Part shown: piece after piece, positions 38,320-46,845 of the stretch
Layout of the letters: each line of letters begins with the position of its first letter
Position numbering within the stretch: the first letter of the stretch is position 1
Source: Devosia sp. ZB163
GTDB lineage: Bacteria; Pseudomonadota; Alphaproteobacteria; Rhizobiales; Devosiaceae
DNA: 64,000 bases
Assembly (NCBI RefSeq): GCF_028613635.1
Contig: NZ_JAQRMY010000002.1
Coordinates: 930,001 to 994,000, forward strand
Direction: 5' to 3'
Position numbers and translations under genes: made by a program
Notes under the pieces: generated by a model
Told to the model about the DNA's origin: nothing
Databases searched by the model: none
The model's input: only the letters and a program-made list of their open reading frames with translations

Positions 38320-38760
38320 TCAGGCGTCGCTGGCCGGTGTCACCACGATCGCGGCGGTCCCGCCGATATCGCAGTCGGTGATCTGCTCGCCGATCAGGAT
38401 GTACTCGGCCTTGATCACTTCCTCGAAGACGCCGCCGGCCGCCGTCGCAATGGCAAGCGGCAGCTCGGTCTCCCTAATCTTGCACTGGTCGTCATCGCGA
38501 TAAAGCTCGGCGAGAGCTGCGACCAGTTCGCCGATGAGCGGATCGGCGCTCGGGCCAACTGCACCGACGACGGCGAGGAAGCCCTCGACTGCACCTACGC
38601 ACTCAAGCCAGCGGGGCAGGGGATCCTCACTGCTCTCGTACTGCTCGGCGATCACCGAGGTACACACGGCCATGGTGTCGTCGACAGCCGAAGACTGCGC
38701 AAAAGCATTGGTGCTCGCCATCATGGAGAGCGCCACCGCGCCTGCTACGATCCATCTCAT
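38320..38760 (-). CDS. Small secreted protein, unknown function
   Basis: 146 residues. A signal peptide is clear (MRWIVAGAVALSMMASTNAFAQ, quoted in part; cleavage after AFA). The mature part is acidic and has four cysteines, in AVCTSVIA, WLECVGAV, DQCKIRE and TDCDIGG, which could form two disulfides. I do not recognise the family. It is a single gene convergent with the BTLCP gene. Confidence 0.68.
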   Translation of the reverse strand: MRWIVAGAVALSMMASTNAFAQSSAVDDTMAVCTSVIAEQYESSEDPLPRWLECVGAVEGFLAVVGAVGPSADPLIGELVAALAELYRDDDQCKIRETELPLAIATAAGGVFEEVIKAEYILIGEQITDCDIGGTAAIVVTPASDA

Positions 38761-39109
38761 ATCGCGTACCCCTGCTAACCTTTTGTTAATCCTACAACTG
38801 GTGGGGCGACGGAGTCAATCGAGACTGTCTCAGAATGACACGCAACTAAAGTAAGCGTCCAAGAATATCGTCGCCGATCATGGGCGTGTGTCTCGGAGGC
38901 CGCGTGATCTATTGGCCATGCGGCGGTGAAAAACGAGTAAATCGGCTGAACGCGACAGCACGACAGCTCGTGTGAGGTTGCACGGAGGAGCAAACCAGGT
39001 CAGTTGTTCTGCAGGCGTGATGGCCCGTTCGGGTGTTGCGTCCATGTTACTCTTGAACGAACGGGTGTTCACACGGAACGTGGAATCGCAAAATCCTGTT
39101 GGCGCGTCA
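38761..39109. other. Gene-free stretch upstream of the sugar transferase
   Basis: About 350 bases without a supported ORF. It contains an inverted repeat CCCGTTCG (39024-39031) and CGAACGGG (39058-39065) separated by 26 bases, and a one-mismatch CtrA-like sequence CTAA-N7-TTAA at 38775-38789 next to the secreted-protein start. A 31-codon ORF at 38880-38975 has no ribosome-binding site. Nothing else is recognisable. Confidence 0.4.
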
Positions 39110-39124
39110 TTAACTTGATGTTAA
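39110..39124 (+). promoter_or_regulatory. CtrA-type box upstream of the sugar transferase
   Basis: TTAACTTGATGTTAA is a perfect TTAA-N7-TTAA, the binding site of the cell-cycle regulator CtrA in alphaproteobacteria. It lies 64 bases before the ATG of the priming sugar transferase, a distance that would suit a -35-overlapping activator site. Confidence 0.55.
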
Positions 39125-39144
39125 TTATCACACTGCGGTAACAA

Positions 39145-39181
39145 CTCACGATGGCCACCCGTGAGAGTCGACCACTCACGG
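39145..39181 (+). promoter_or_regulatory. Mutually exclusive hairpins before the sugar transferase start
   Basis: Three segments, CTCACG (39145-39150), CCGTGAG (39159-39165) and CTCACGG (39175-39181), can form either stem 1-2 (6 bp) or stem 2-3 (7 bp). The third segment ends 7 bases before the ATG and overlaps the GGTGG-like ribosome-binding site, so only the 2-3 stem would mask initiation. This arrangement resembles a translational switch, or could be a triple operator repeat at the DNA level. Confidence 0.4.
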
Positions 39182-39188
39182 TGGAACA

Positions 39189-39962
39189 ATGAGCATCGAA
39201 TTCGCATCCGGAGGTCGCGCTGCCGCTCATTCGCGGTCCGGATTGCCTCGTTCGAGGCTCCTCCCGACAGTCCCGTCGCCCGACGCTGTCGTTTCCGTCA
39301 GCGGTCTTTCGCTGGCTTTCCGCGACGGCGTGCCCGACGTTTCGAAGGTGCGGCCCGGTTCGGCTTACCGCGTCAAGCGAGCAGTGGATATCGTCGTTGC
39401 CACGGCGGCGATCGTGGCCCTCTCGCCGCTTCTGGTCGGCGTCGCGCTCGCCATCAAGCTGACGAGCAGGGGGCCTGTCCTGTTTCGCCAGTCGCGCGTC
39501 GGCTTCCGTGGCGTCCCGTTCGATATCCTCAAGTTCCGCAGCCTGCGGGTGGATCAATGCGATGCTTCAGGCGTCGACCAGGTGAGGGAGCGCGACGACC
39601 GGTGCACCCCCGTTGGGCGCTTCCTGCGTCAATCGAGTCTCGATGAGCTCCCGCAGCTGATCAACATCCTTCGTGGCGACATGTCGCTCGTCGGTCCGCG
39701 GCCGCACGTGCCGGGCCAGCTGGCGGCCGGTGCGCCCTACGAGGAGCTCGTGCCCTACTATGGCCTGCGCACCCTGGTGCGCCCAGGCCTCACCGGCTGG
39801 GCCCAGGCGAACGCGCTGCGGGGACCGACCAGGGACGCCGACAAGGCGACCGCCCGGATCCAGCACGACCTCGCCTACCTGCAGAACATGTCGCTGGCGC
39901 TCGACCTGAGGATCATCCTCAAGACGGTCCGCCAGGAAGCCCTGCGCCGAACCGGCTCCTGA
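39189..39962 (+). CDS. Priming sugar transferase for exopolysaccharide synthesis
   Basis: 257 residues of the bacterial sugar transferase (WcaJ/ExoY-type) family. About 60 low-complexity residues are followed by one membrane helix (about 67-92, DIVVATAAIVALSPLLVGVAL). The catalytic part has GPVLFRQSRVG, ILKFRSLRVD, SLDELPQLINILRGDMSLVG (about 155-174) and LVRPGLTGWAQ. It transfers a sugar phosphate to undecaprenyl phosphate, the first step of EPS or capsule assembly. The polytopic N-terminal domain of WcaJ is absent, as in ExoY. It is convergent with the polymerase/ligase gene. Confidence 0.9.
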   Translation: MSIEFASGGRAAAHSRSGLPRSRLLPTVPSPDAVVSVSGLSLAFRDGVPDVSKVRPGSAYRVKRAVDIVVATAAIVALSPLLVGVALAIKLTSRGPVLFRQSRVGFRGVPFDILKFRSLRVDQCDASGVDQVRERDDRCTPVGRFLRQSSLDELPQLINILRGDMSLVGPRPHVPGQLAAGAPYEELVPYYGLRTLVRPGLTGWAQANALRGPTRDADKATARIQHDLAYLQNMSLALDLRIILKTVRQEALRRTGS

Positions 39963-39977
39963 TCGGAGCTACCCCCG

Positions 39978-41405
39978 TCAACGGGGTTTCCGCGCGTCCA
40001 TCGCCCCCAGTCCAACGATCAGCAGGAACAGGATGGTGTTGGCCTGGATCTCGAGGCTGAAGTCGACGAGCGAGTGGACTGCCGCAACGATGATCACGCC
40101 CAGTGCCGCGGCACGCGCCGGCCACTCGGCCCGTGCCTTGGCCAGCCGCGACAGCACGCGGACGAGAGCCAGACCAAGTAACACCAGCACCGCGCCCCCT
40201 GCCACCACGCCGAGTTCGGCGAACAGCGCCAGATAGCTGTTGTGTGCCCTGTCCCAGACGAGGTCCGGGCTCACCGGCAACTGGTGGAACAGCGGATAGG
40301 CGAGCTCGAAGCTGCCGCCGCCATAACCGATCCATGGACGCGCCATGATCATCTCGATCACCTGCGCGTAGAGGTCGAGCCGCACGTCCGCGCTCGATTC
40401 CAGCGAGCCGAGCCGGTCGACGAGGTTCTGCCCGAAGACGTAGACGGCGAGCCCGAGCACCCCGACGAGCAGCGGCAGCAGCAACAGCGCCCGCGCCCAC
40501 AAGCCGCGCATGCGGCTGATACCTGTCAGCGCCACCACGACGCATCCTACCGTTGCCGCGAACGTTCCCATGCGTGATTGCGTCGCGAGCAGGGCGGCCA
40601 CGATGGCCGCGAGCGCCACGAGATAGAGAAGCACCACCGGGTCGAACCGGCGCCCCGAGAGGCTGCCTGTCTCATCGGTGCGGCTCACGAAGCTGCCGCA
40701 GATCAGCGACACCGCGACCACAGCGCCGAAGGCGAGGAAAGTCGCGAAGGAGTTGCGGTTGACGAAGGTTGCCGTTGCCGATCCCTCGTAGGTCCACTTC
40801 TTCAGCCCCAGGATCGTATCCCCGAACTGCAGCAGCGAGCCGAGCCCGAACATGGCGTAGAACGTCGCGATCGCCAGTACCGCATGGAGGATGAGTTCGC
40901 GCCGCCGCTCGTTGCTCGCGATCTGCAGCACGAGAAAATAGAACATGCCGTAGGTTGCCCAGCGCAGCAGCATCAGCAGCGTCGCGTCGGGTGCGACGCT
41001 GATCGACCCGACTGCGATCGATGCCCCGGAACGAGTGACCACGGCGAGATAGGGTCTCACCCCATCGGCAAGTGGACCAAGGATGCCGGCTGGAAGGGCC
41101 TGGATCACCAGCCACAGTCCGATGCCGACATAGAGCACCGCCGACGGCCAGTACGACGCAAGGCGCCGATGCGGCTGCTCGCCTAGCCGCCCAAGCCGCC
41201 ACAGGTAGATCGACCCGATCGCTCCTACGATCGCGGCGTTCACGGCCCAGAAGAACGGGCGGTGGCTGCCGAAGGGCACCGGCGCCAGCGCGACGAAGAC
41301 GATCAGCGCATAGGCCAGTACGTTGTTCAGCTGCGATTGCCGGCTCCACGCCCGCGGGCTGGGGGTGCTCGAAATGGCCGGCCGCGTCTCTACCAGGATG
41401 GTCAT
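39978..41405 (-). CDS. O-antigen ligase/polymerase (Wzy/WaaL) family protein
   Basis: 475 residues, about 12 membrane helices. A large loop before the late helices holds the family motif GYGGGSFELAYPLF and VWDRAHNSYLALFAELG (about residues 380-396), with the R-x2-H type residues that bind undecaprenyl diphosphate. Members either polymerise EPS repeat units or ligate O-antigen. Next to a priming transferase and a membrane-anchored partner, a polymerase role in EPS synthesis seems likelier. Its ATG directly abuts the stop of the upstream gene. Confidence 0.85.
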   Translation of the reverse strand: MTILVETRPAISSTPSPRAWSRQSQLNNVLAYALIVFVALAPVPFGSHRPFFWAVNAAIVGAIGSIYLWRLGRLGEQPHRRLASYWPSAVLYVGIGLWLVIQALPAGILGPLADGVRPYLAVVTRSGASIAVGSISVAPDATLLMLLRWATYGMFYFLVLQIASNERRRELILHAVLAIATFYAMFGLGSLLQFGDTILGLKKWTYEGSATATFVNRNSFATFLAFGAVVAVSLICGSFVSRTDETGSLSGRRFDPVVLLYLVALAAIVAALLATQSRMGTFAATVGCVVVALTGISRMRGLWARALLLLPLLVGVLGLAVYVFGQNLVDRLGSLESSADVRLDLYAQVIEMIMARPWIGYGGGSFELAYPLFHQLPVSPDLVWDRAHNSYLALFAELGVVAGGAVLVLLGLALVRVLSRLAKARAEWPARAAALGVIIVAAVHSLVDFSLEIQANTILFLLIVGLGAMDARKPR

Positions 41406-42074
41406 CTAGGCACCTGCAGCGCGCTGCACGTTGGAAAGGAACCGCTGCTGGGACCGCTGCGGCATCTGCTCGACGATCGTCGTGATGCGGTCGCGGAAGT
41501 CCGGGTCGCGGACATAGCGGGCCGCAATCGCCCGCACGCCGCGATCGCTGGCCACGAGCAGCGCAAGATCCCGATCGTGCTGCGTCCTCACATCGACCGG
41601 CAGGTCGGCCAGGTAGGTCTCGGCAAGGCCGACGCGGAGCTCGGCGATCCATTGTTCGGTGGGGCCCGTGACCTGCGACTGGCGCAGCCGGTCGACGACT
41701 CCCTTGGTGTCGCCCAGCCGCGACGCGGCCACCGCCCCGACATACCAGGCGTAGGAATAGGCCGGGGTCCGCGCGACGATCTCGTCGACGACGCTCCGGC
41801 ACTCCTCGGCGACCCTGTCCCGCTTCTCCGGCGGCTGCGTGCGCGCGTGGACGGCAACCACCCCGTCCAGACAATTGTCCAGCACCAGCCGCTTGGACGT
41901 CGTCGACATGCCGATGGTCTGGGTTCCCTTCGCCAGCGCTTCGAAGCGCTCAAGCGGCAGGTCGCCGCCCGAGAAGTAGGACTTCGCTTCGACATAGGCA
42001 ATCCAGACGCCTGCCAGCAGAAGCACCAGCGACAACAGTAGAGCGATGCGTGGTGGCGAGCGAAATGCGGCCAT
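41406..42074 (-). CDS. Membrane-anchored hypothetical protein, partner of the O-antigen ligase gene
   Basis: 222 residues. An N-terminal helix (about residues 9-27, ALLLSLVLLLAGVWIAYVE) anchors a soluble alpha-helical domain with TPR-like character, for example SYAWYVGAVAASRLGD. It has no enzyme motif. The stop codon is immediately followed by the start codon of the O-antigen ligase-like gene, so the two are surely co-transcribed. It is probably an accessory factor for polysaccharide export or chain length. I do not recognise a named family. Confidence 0.72.
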   Translation of the reverse strand: MAAFRSPPRIALLLSLVLLLAGVWIAYVEAKSYFSGGDLPLERFEALAKGTQTIGMSTTSKRLVLDNCLDGVVAVHARTQPPEKRDRVAEECRSVVDEIVARTPAYSYAWYVGAVAASRLGDTKGVVDRLRQSQVTGPTEQWIAELRVGLAETYLADLPVDVRTQHDRDLALLVASDRGVRAIAARYVRDPDFRDRITTIVEQMPQRSQQRFLSNVQRAAGA

Positions 42075-42313
42075 TCAACAATTCCACCAAGTCATCGGTG
42101 GTTCCCCCAACCCCTGAACTGCCGCGTTGCAACCCTGACAGGCCGGTATCCAATAGGCAAGCCTGGTCGCCTGCGCCAGTCTCCGGCGGCACCATTCGCA
42201 TTTACCTTGCCCCCTAACCTTAACGCACGGAAGTAACTCTGCTGCCGGATCAGCGCGTAACTCCGGCGTCCCGGTTGTGCTAGGCGTCGTCCGTTCATTT
42301 GAGGGGAATACTC
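42075..42313. other. Divergent intergenic region
   Basis: 239 bases between two divergent genes, presumably with both promoters. A GCCGGA/TCCGGC inverted repeat with a 12-base loop is visible near 42240-42265. No box or ORF stands out. Confidence 0.3.
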
Positions 42314-42910
42314 ATGGCCGGGGCGTTGCGATCTCTCATGCTGGTGGCAGCAATGATGTTGCCGACGGTTCTCCCGGCCACCGCGGCGGATGCTCGTTCG
42401 CAGACCTATGAGCGGGCCGACGACGCACCGGCCGCGACGAGCGAGGCATATCTCGAGCGCCGCGCCACACTCCTGCTTCTGAGAGCGCGGTTCGACGTCA
42501 TTTCGGACGAGGACGTCCCGCGCATGTTGGCGGCCGACGCCGCTACACTCTCCACGCGGGGCCCGAGCGACGAAGCGCTCGATGCACTGGCAAGCGATTT
42601 GCTGGCCGAGGGCAGCTACTACATCGTGTCCCTGCGCTATCTGATCGAGAGCGGCGGCTCGCTGTGGCCCGCGGACAAGGCGGAGACCACCTACGTCAAC
42701 GATGCGCTGTCCAGCCTGCGCGCCCTGCAGGTGGAGTTACAGGAGGTCGTGGCCGGTGCTGGCGATCCGCTCCCCATCTTCGTCCGCGTCGACAGGATCA
42801 ACGCCTGGACCGAGGGCTTCGCCGAGTCCCCCGCCGAGCTCGACCACTTCCGCGATCGCGATGCCCTGGTCGAGGCGGCATTGGCCGGGGCCGCGCCGGT
42901 CTCCCTCTAG
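42314..42910 (+). CDS. Secreted hypothetical protein
   Basis: 198 residues from the ATG at 42314, preceded by GAGGGG; a TTG at 42299 would add 5 residues. A signal peptide is clear (LRSLMLVAAMMLPTVLPATAAD, quoted in part, cleavage near ATA-AD). The mature protein is acidic and mostly helical, with SYYIVSLRYLIES and NDALSSLRALQVELQEVV. No known domain is recognised. It is on the same strand as the DUF3300/DUF2950 pair, 214 bases upstream. Confidence 0.68.
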   Translation: MAGALRSLMLVAAMMLPTVLPATAADARSQTYERADDAPAATSEAYLERRATLLLLRARFDVISDEDVPRMLAADAATLSTRGPSDEALDALASDLLAEGSYYIVSLRYLIESGGSLWPADKAETTYVNDALSSLRALQVELQEVVAGAGDPLPIFVRVDRINAWTEGFAESPAELDHFRDRDALVEAALAGAAPVSL

Positions 42911-42966
42911 GAGAAAGCCTGTTCCGGCGCAGAGTTGACGAAAACTAGGCCAGTATCTGCCGCAAA

Positions 42967-43080
42967 AGCCGCGTGAGCCGTTAAGCGCCGGCTTGGAAGC
43001 GCGGCTCTACTGTGCGCAGCAGACGGCGGGGCGGACTGTGCCGTCCATCAGGTCCTCACCACCGGCGGTATCCGCCGGTG
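42967..43080 (+). promoter_or_regulatory. Structured leader upstream of the DUF3300 gene
   Basis: AGCCGCG (42967-42973) pairs with CGCGGCT (43000-43006) around an inner AGCCG/CGGCT stem. Further down CACCGGCGG (43060-43068) and CCGCCGGTG (43072-43080) form a perfect 9-bp hairpin with a TAT loop, 45 bases before the DUF3300 start. There is no U-tract. This may be a regulated mRNA leader. Confidence 0.35.
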
Positions 43081-43124
43081 ACCATCCAGCGAGCCTTGGC
43101 TCGGTGCGTTCGGGAGGACAAGCA

Positions 43125-44615
43125 ATGCGCAACCTACGGTCGATGATTGCCGTCGCTGCAGCGATAGCCTTGCCGGTGACCTATTTCGAGGTCCCCAGGT
43201 TCTATTCCTACGCCCAGGAGGTAGCGGCGGTTCCCCCTCCTTCCGCGCCGGATGAGGATGCGGCCGAGCCGGCGGCGCTGACCGAGGAGCAGCTTCAGGA
43301 ACTGGTGGCGCCCATCGCGCTCTATCCGGACGAGCTGCTCGCGCTGATCGGCGCGGCCTCCCTCTTTCCGCTGCAGGTCGTCGAGGCCGAGCGCTTCCTC
43401 GAAAAGAAGAAGAGCGACAGCAGTCTGGAGCCGGACAAGGATTGGGATGGCAGCGTCATCGCGCTGCTCAACTATCCCGAAATCGTCAAGATGATGAGCG
43501 ACGACCTCGAGTGGACCCAGAACCTGGGTACCGCGCTCGCCTACCAGCAGAAGGACGTGCTCGTCGCCATCCAGCAGCTGCGCGACGAGGCGGTGGCGGA
43601 CAACGTCCTCAAGTCAGACGACAAGATGACGGTGAGCGAGAAGGGCGACAATGTCGTGATCGAGCCGGCCAGCTCGAGCGTGATCTACATCCCGCAGTAT
43701 CCACCCGAGATGCTTTACGAGCCCGACTACGCCGCGGTTCCGATCACCTACTACGAGGACCCGTACCCCTACTACTACGACTATGACGACGCTCCCTACT
43801 TCCCCGGCTTCTGGACCGGCGCGTTCTGGGGGGCGGTCATCGACTGGAACGACTGGGGCATCTGGGGCGGCGACATCAACAGCGGCATCGACATCGACTG
43901 CAACCGCTGCATGAACGACATCGACATCAACGGAAAGGTCGACATTGGCGACATCGACTGGCGCAACGTCGACCGCGACAAGATCAGTCACTTCGACCGC
44001 AACCAGTTCAGCGCGATCGAGAACAGCAACATCCGCAACAACATCATGGACAACAACGCGAATAACATTCGCGACCGGGCCCAGGGCGTCAAACGCAACG
44101 AAATGTCCAAGGTCGACCGCGCGGCCAAGGCCAAGGACGTACGAGCTGGTGGCGAGGGCAGGGGAGCGGCCGCCGCAGCGGGTATTGCCGCAGGCGGCGC
44201 TGCCGCTGGGGCAGCCAAGCTGGCCGGATCAAGGGCTGCAGGAGCCAACCCCAAGGCAACAGCGGCCAGGGCCAAGGCCGCAGGGGCCAACCCCAAGGCC
44301 ACCGCAGCGAAGTCGAAGGCAGCAGCTGCCAAGGGCAGCGGAACCAAGGCAAAGGCGAAGGCCAAGGCGGGAAAGCCAAAGGCCGGGAAGCCCAAGGCCA
44401 GTACCCGCAGCAAGAAGCCGTCGAGCCTGGGCGAAGTGAGGGGCGGCAAGTCCTCCAAGGTCTATTCGAACCGCGGCAAGAAATCGATGAGCCGTAGCGG
44501 CGGATCGAACCGCTCGTACAGCCGCGGCGGCGGTGGCCGCTCCATGAGCCGTGGCGGCGGTGGTCGCGGTGGTGGTGGCCGCGGCGGTGGTGGCCGTGGT
44601 GGCGGGCGTCGCTGA
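43125..44615 (+). CDS. DUF3300 family secreted protein with K/A-rich and RG-rich tail
   Basis: 496 residues from the ATG at 43125, preceded by GGGAGG. A signal sequence (SMIAVAAAIALPVTYFEV) leads to a DUF3300 domain with LVAPIALYPDELLALIGAAS, FPLQVVEAERFL and SSVIYIPQYPPEMLYEPDY (about residues 55-215). A W/Y/D-rich segment follows (YYYDYDDAPYFPGFWTG). Then come about 130 residues of K/A/P repeats (AGANPKATAA twice, AGKPKAGKPKAS) and a C-terminal run of GGGGRGGGG-type repeats. The domain occurs in envelope-associated proteins of unknown function, usually with a DUF2950 gene, as here. The basic tail may bind polyanions. Confidence 0.85.
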   Translation: MRNLRSMIAVAAAIALPVTYFEVPRFYSYAQEVAAVPPPSAPDEDAAEPAALTEEQLQELVAPIALYPDELLALIGAASLFPLQVVEAERFLEKKKSDSSLEPDKDWDGSVIALLNYPEIVKMMSDDLEWTQNLGTALAYQQKDVLVAIQQLRDEAVADNVLKSDDKMTVSEKGDNVVIEPASSSVIYIPQYPPEMLYEPDYAAVPITYYEDPYPYYYDYDDAPYFPGFWTGAFWGAVIDWNDWGIWGGDINSGIDIDCNRCMNDIDINGKVDIGDIDWRNVDRDKISHFDRNQFSAIENSNIRNNIMDNNANNIRDRAQGVKRNEMSKVDRAAKAKDVRAGGEGRGAAAAAGIAAGGAAAGAAKLAGSRAAGANPKATAARAKAAGANPKATAAKSKAAAAKGSGTKAKAKAKAGKPKAGKPKASTRSKKPSSLGEVRGGKSSKVYSNRGKKSMSRSGGSNRSYSRGGGGRSMSRGGGGRGGGGRGGGGRGGGRR

Positions 44616-44631
44616 AGAGAGGAGCAGACAA

Positions 44632-45636
44632 ATGAGCACGACAAACCGGATGACGTTCACCTGCTCCCTCCTCGGAGCCAGCCTGCTGGCGCTCGCCCTG
44701 GCGAGCCCCGGCCTCGCCCAGACCGACCAGCCCGCCCAGACCGACCAGACGGGATCGACCGACCAGTCTGGACCGGCCGACCAGCCCGGACTGGCCGACT
44801 TCGCGGCCGACGAGGATCCACCGGCATTCGATCAGCCCGCGCAGGCCGTCGATGCCTTCAAGGCGGCCCTTGCCAGCAACGATTTCGACGGGTTGGCAAA
44901 GCTGCTGGGTCTCGATGCGGCGAAGCTTCGGACCCAGGACGGGGCAATGGACACCTTCAACCAGATGCGCGACGCGGCAGCCAAGCGCGTCCATGTCGAC
45001 GATAAGCCCAACCTGCAGATCATCGAGCTCGGCAAGCAGCTCTGGCCGCTGCCCTTCCCGCTGGTGAAGGGTGATGACGGCAAGTGGGCCTTCGACACCT
45101 ATGCCGGCATCGACGAGATCATCGACCGGCGCGTCGGCGAGAACGAGATCGAGACCGTTGCCACGCTCCGCGCCCTCGCCGATGCCGAGGATGAGTACAT
45201 GACGCTCGATCGCGACGGCGACGGTGTCCTCGAATATGCCCAGAAGCTCATCAGTACCCCGGGAACGATGGACGGCCTCTACTGGCCCGAGGATCAGGGT
45301 GACGGCGAGAGCCCGGCCGCCGAGATCCCGGATGAGTCGGAGATGGCGAAGGCCCGCAATGACGAGGGCTATTACGGCTATCGCTACCGCATCCTGACCG
45401 GGCAGGGCGCCAACATCATCGGCGGCAAGCAGGACTATCTCGTCAACGGCAACCTGACGGGCGGCTTCGCCATCGTCGCCTGGCCGGTCACCTATGCCGA
45501 GACCGGCGTCAGCACCTTCCTCGTCAACAAGGACGGCATCGTCTACGAGACCGACCTCGGGCCTCAGACGGCGGAGAAGGTCAAGGGCATCAATGACTTC
45601 AACCCCGACGACACCTGGGAACTGGCCAAGGACTGA
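44632..45636 (+). CDS. DUF2950 family secreted protein
   Basis: 334 residues from the ATG at 44632, with AGAGGAG just upstream. A signal peptide (LLGASLLALALASPGLAQ) is followed by a short degenerate TDQ/ADQ repeat (TDQPAQTDQTGSTDQSG, about residues 31-50). The DUF2950 domain contains AVDAFKAALASNDFDGLAKL, GYYGYRYRILTGQG and GGFAIVAWPVTYAETGV. Function is unknown. It starts 16 bases after the DUF3300 gene, so the two form one operon. Its stop is 3 bases from that of the convergent moeA. Confidence 0.87.
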   Translation: MSTTNRMTFTCSLLGASLLALALASPGLAQTDQPAQTDQTGSTDQSGPADQPGLADFAADEDPPAFDQPAQAVDAFKAALASNDFDGLAKLLGLDAAKLRTQDGAMDTFNQMRDAAAKRVHVDDKPNLQIIELGKQLWPLPFPLVKGDDGKWAFDTYAGIDEIIDRRVGENEIETVATLRALADAEDEYMTLDRDGDGVLEYAQKLISTPGTMDGLYWPEDQGDGESPAAEIPDESEMAKARNDEGYYGYRYRILTGQGANIIGGKQDYLVNGNLTGGFAIVAWPVTYAETGVSTFLVNKDGIVYETDLGPQTAEKVKGINDFNPDDTWELAKD

Positions 45637-45639
45637 GCC

Positions 45640-46845
45640 TCAGCTCCAGTTGAGGGGAATGACCTCGACGATCTCGCCCGGTGGCACACCGGGCGAGTCC
45701 TCCGGCAGCACAATCAGGGCATCGGCCAGTGCCAGCGACATCGAGTGGCTCGAATCCGTCTCGAACATCGGCGTCACCTGCAGGAAGCCGATATCGTTGC
45801 GGGTGAGCGTCGCGCGCATGTAGTGACGCCGCGGCCCGTTCGCCGGCAGCCCGAGCAGTGTCGGCGCCCCGATCCGCGGCCAGAAGGGATCGGCAAAGCC
45901 GGTCATGGCCCTCAGGGTCGGCTTGAGGATGATCGTGGCGGTGACCAGCGCCGAGACCGGGTTTCCCGGCAGCCCGAAAACGAGCGTGCGCCCGCGTGTT
46001 CCGAACATCAGCGGCTTGCCCGGCCGCATCCTGAGCTTCCAGAAGTCGAGTTCCACGCCCAGGTCGCGCAGCACTTCCTGCACGTAGTCGCGCTCGCCGA
46101 CGCTTGCGCCGCCGGTCGTCACCAGCATGTCGACGCCCTGGTCGAACGCCGACAGCAGGGCGGCCTCGATCCGCGGCTTGTCGTCCGGCACGATGCCGAG
46201 GTCGAGGACTTCGGCTGCATAGGGAGCGAACAAAGGCACGAGGCCATAGGAATTGGAGGCTATGATCTGGTCCGGCCCCAACGTCGACCCGGGGGGAACC
46301 AGTTCGTCCCCGGTCGCGATCACGGCAATCCGTGGGCGCTTCGTGACCACCAGTTCCGGCCGGTTCGCCGACGCCGCGAGGTTCAGCATCGCCGGCGTGA
46401 GTCCGACACCGGCGGGCAGCAACTCGGTGCCGCGCAGGAACTCGAAACCCTGCTTGCGCACGCTCTGGCCGGTCGGCGGCGTCTTCTCGAAGCTGATCTG
46501 GTTGCCCTTGGCCGTCGCCTCTTCCTGCATGATCACCGCATCGGCCCCGATCGGCATTGGGGCGCCGGTGAAGATGCGCACGCACTGGCCGTGCTCCATC
46601 ATGCCCACGAAACGGGCGCCGGCCTGCGAGGTGCCCGCAAGCTTCAGCGGGCGGCCGGGGACGACCTCCGCCGCGCGCACGGCATAGCCGTCCATCGCGC
46701 TGGCGTCGAACGGCGGCTGGCTATGGGTGGCGACGAGCGGCTTTGCCAGCACGCGGCCATGAGCAGCGGTGAGCGGCACGGTCTCGCTGCCAAGCGCCGG
46801 CAGCTTGCGGAATATGCGATCAATCGCCTCGTCGACCGGCATCAT
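45640..46845 (-). CDS. moeA: Molybdopterin molybdotransferase MoeA
   Basis: 401 residues. It inserts molybdate into adenylated molybdopterin. Motifs include PPFDASAMDGYAVRA (about residues 43-57), FTGAPMPIGADAVIMQEE, VAVIATGDELVPPG-type IAVIATGDELV (about 173), the MoCF-binding VTTGGASVGERDYV (about 241) and GLPGNPVSAL (about 290). The C-terminal domain IV is present. The ATG overlaps the moaC stop by 4 bases. It is the last gene of the trp-moa operon. Confidence 0.96.
   Translation of the reverse strand: MMPVDEAIDRIFRKLPALGSETVPLTAAHGRVLAKPLVATHSQPPFDASAMDGYAVRAAEVVPGRPLKLAGTSQAGARFVGMMEHGQCVRIFTGAPMPIGADAVIMQEEATAKGNQISFEKTPPTGQSVRKQGFEFLRGTELLPAGVGLTPAMLNLAASANRPELVVTKRPRIAVIATGDELVPPGSTLGPDQIIASNSYGLVPLFAPYAAEVLDLGIVPDDKPRIEAALLSAFDQGVDMLVTTGGASVGERDYVQEVLRDLGVELDFWKLRMRPGKPLMFGTRGRTLVFGLPGNPVSALVTATIILKPTLRAMTGFADPFWPRIGAPTLLGLPANGPRRHYMRATLTRNDIGFLQVTPMFETDSSHSMSLALADALIVLPEDSPGVPPGEIVEVIPLNWS

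Noticed and set aside
38775-38789. CtrA box CTAA-N7-TTAA at the small secreted protein
   Set aside because: One mismatch, and only 15 bases from the start codon, a poor place for a promoter element.
38880-38975. 31-codon ORF in the gap before the sugar transferase
   Set aside because: No ribosome-binding site and no hydrophobic or conserved feature.
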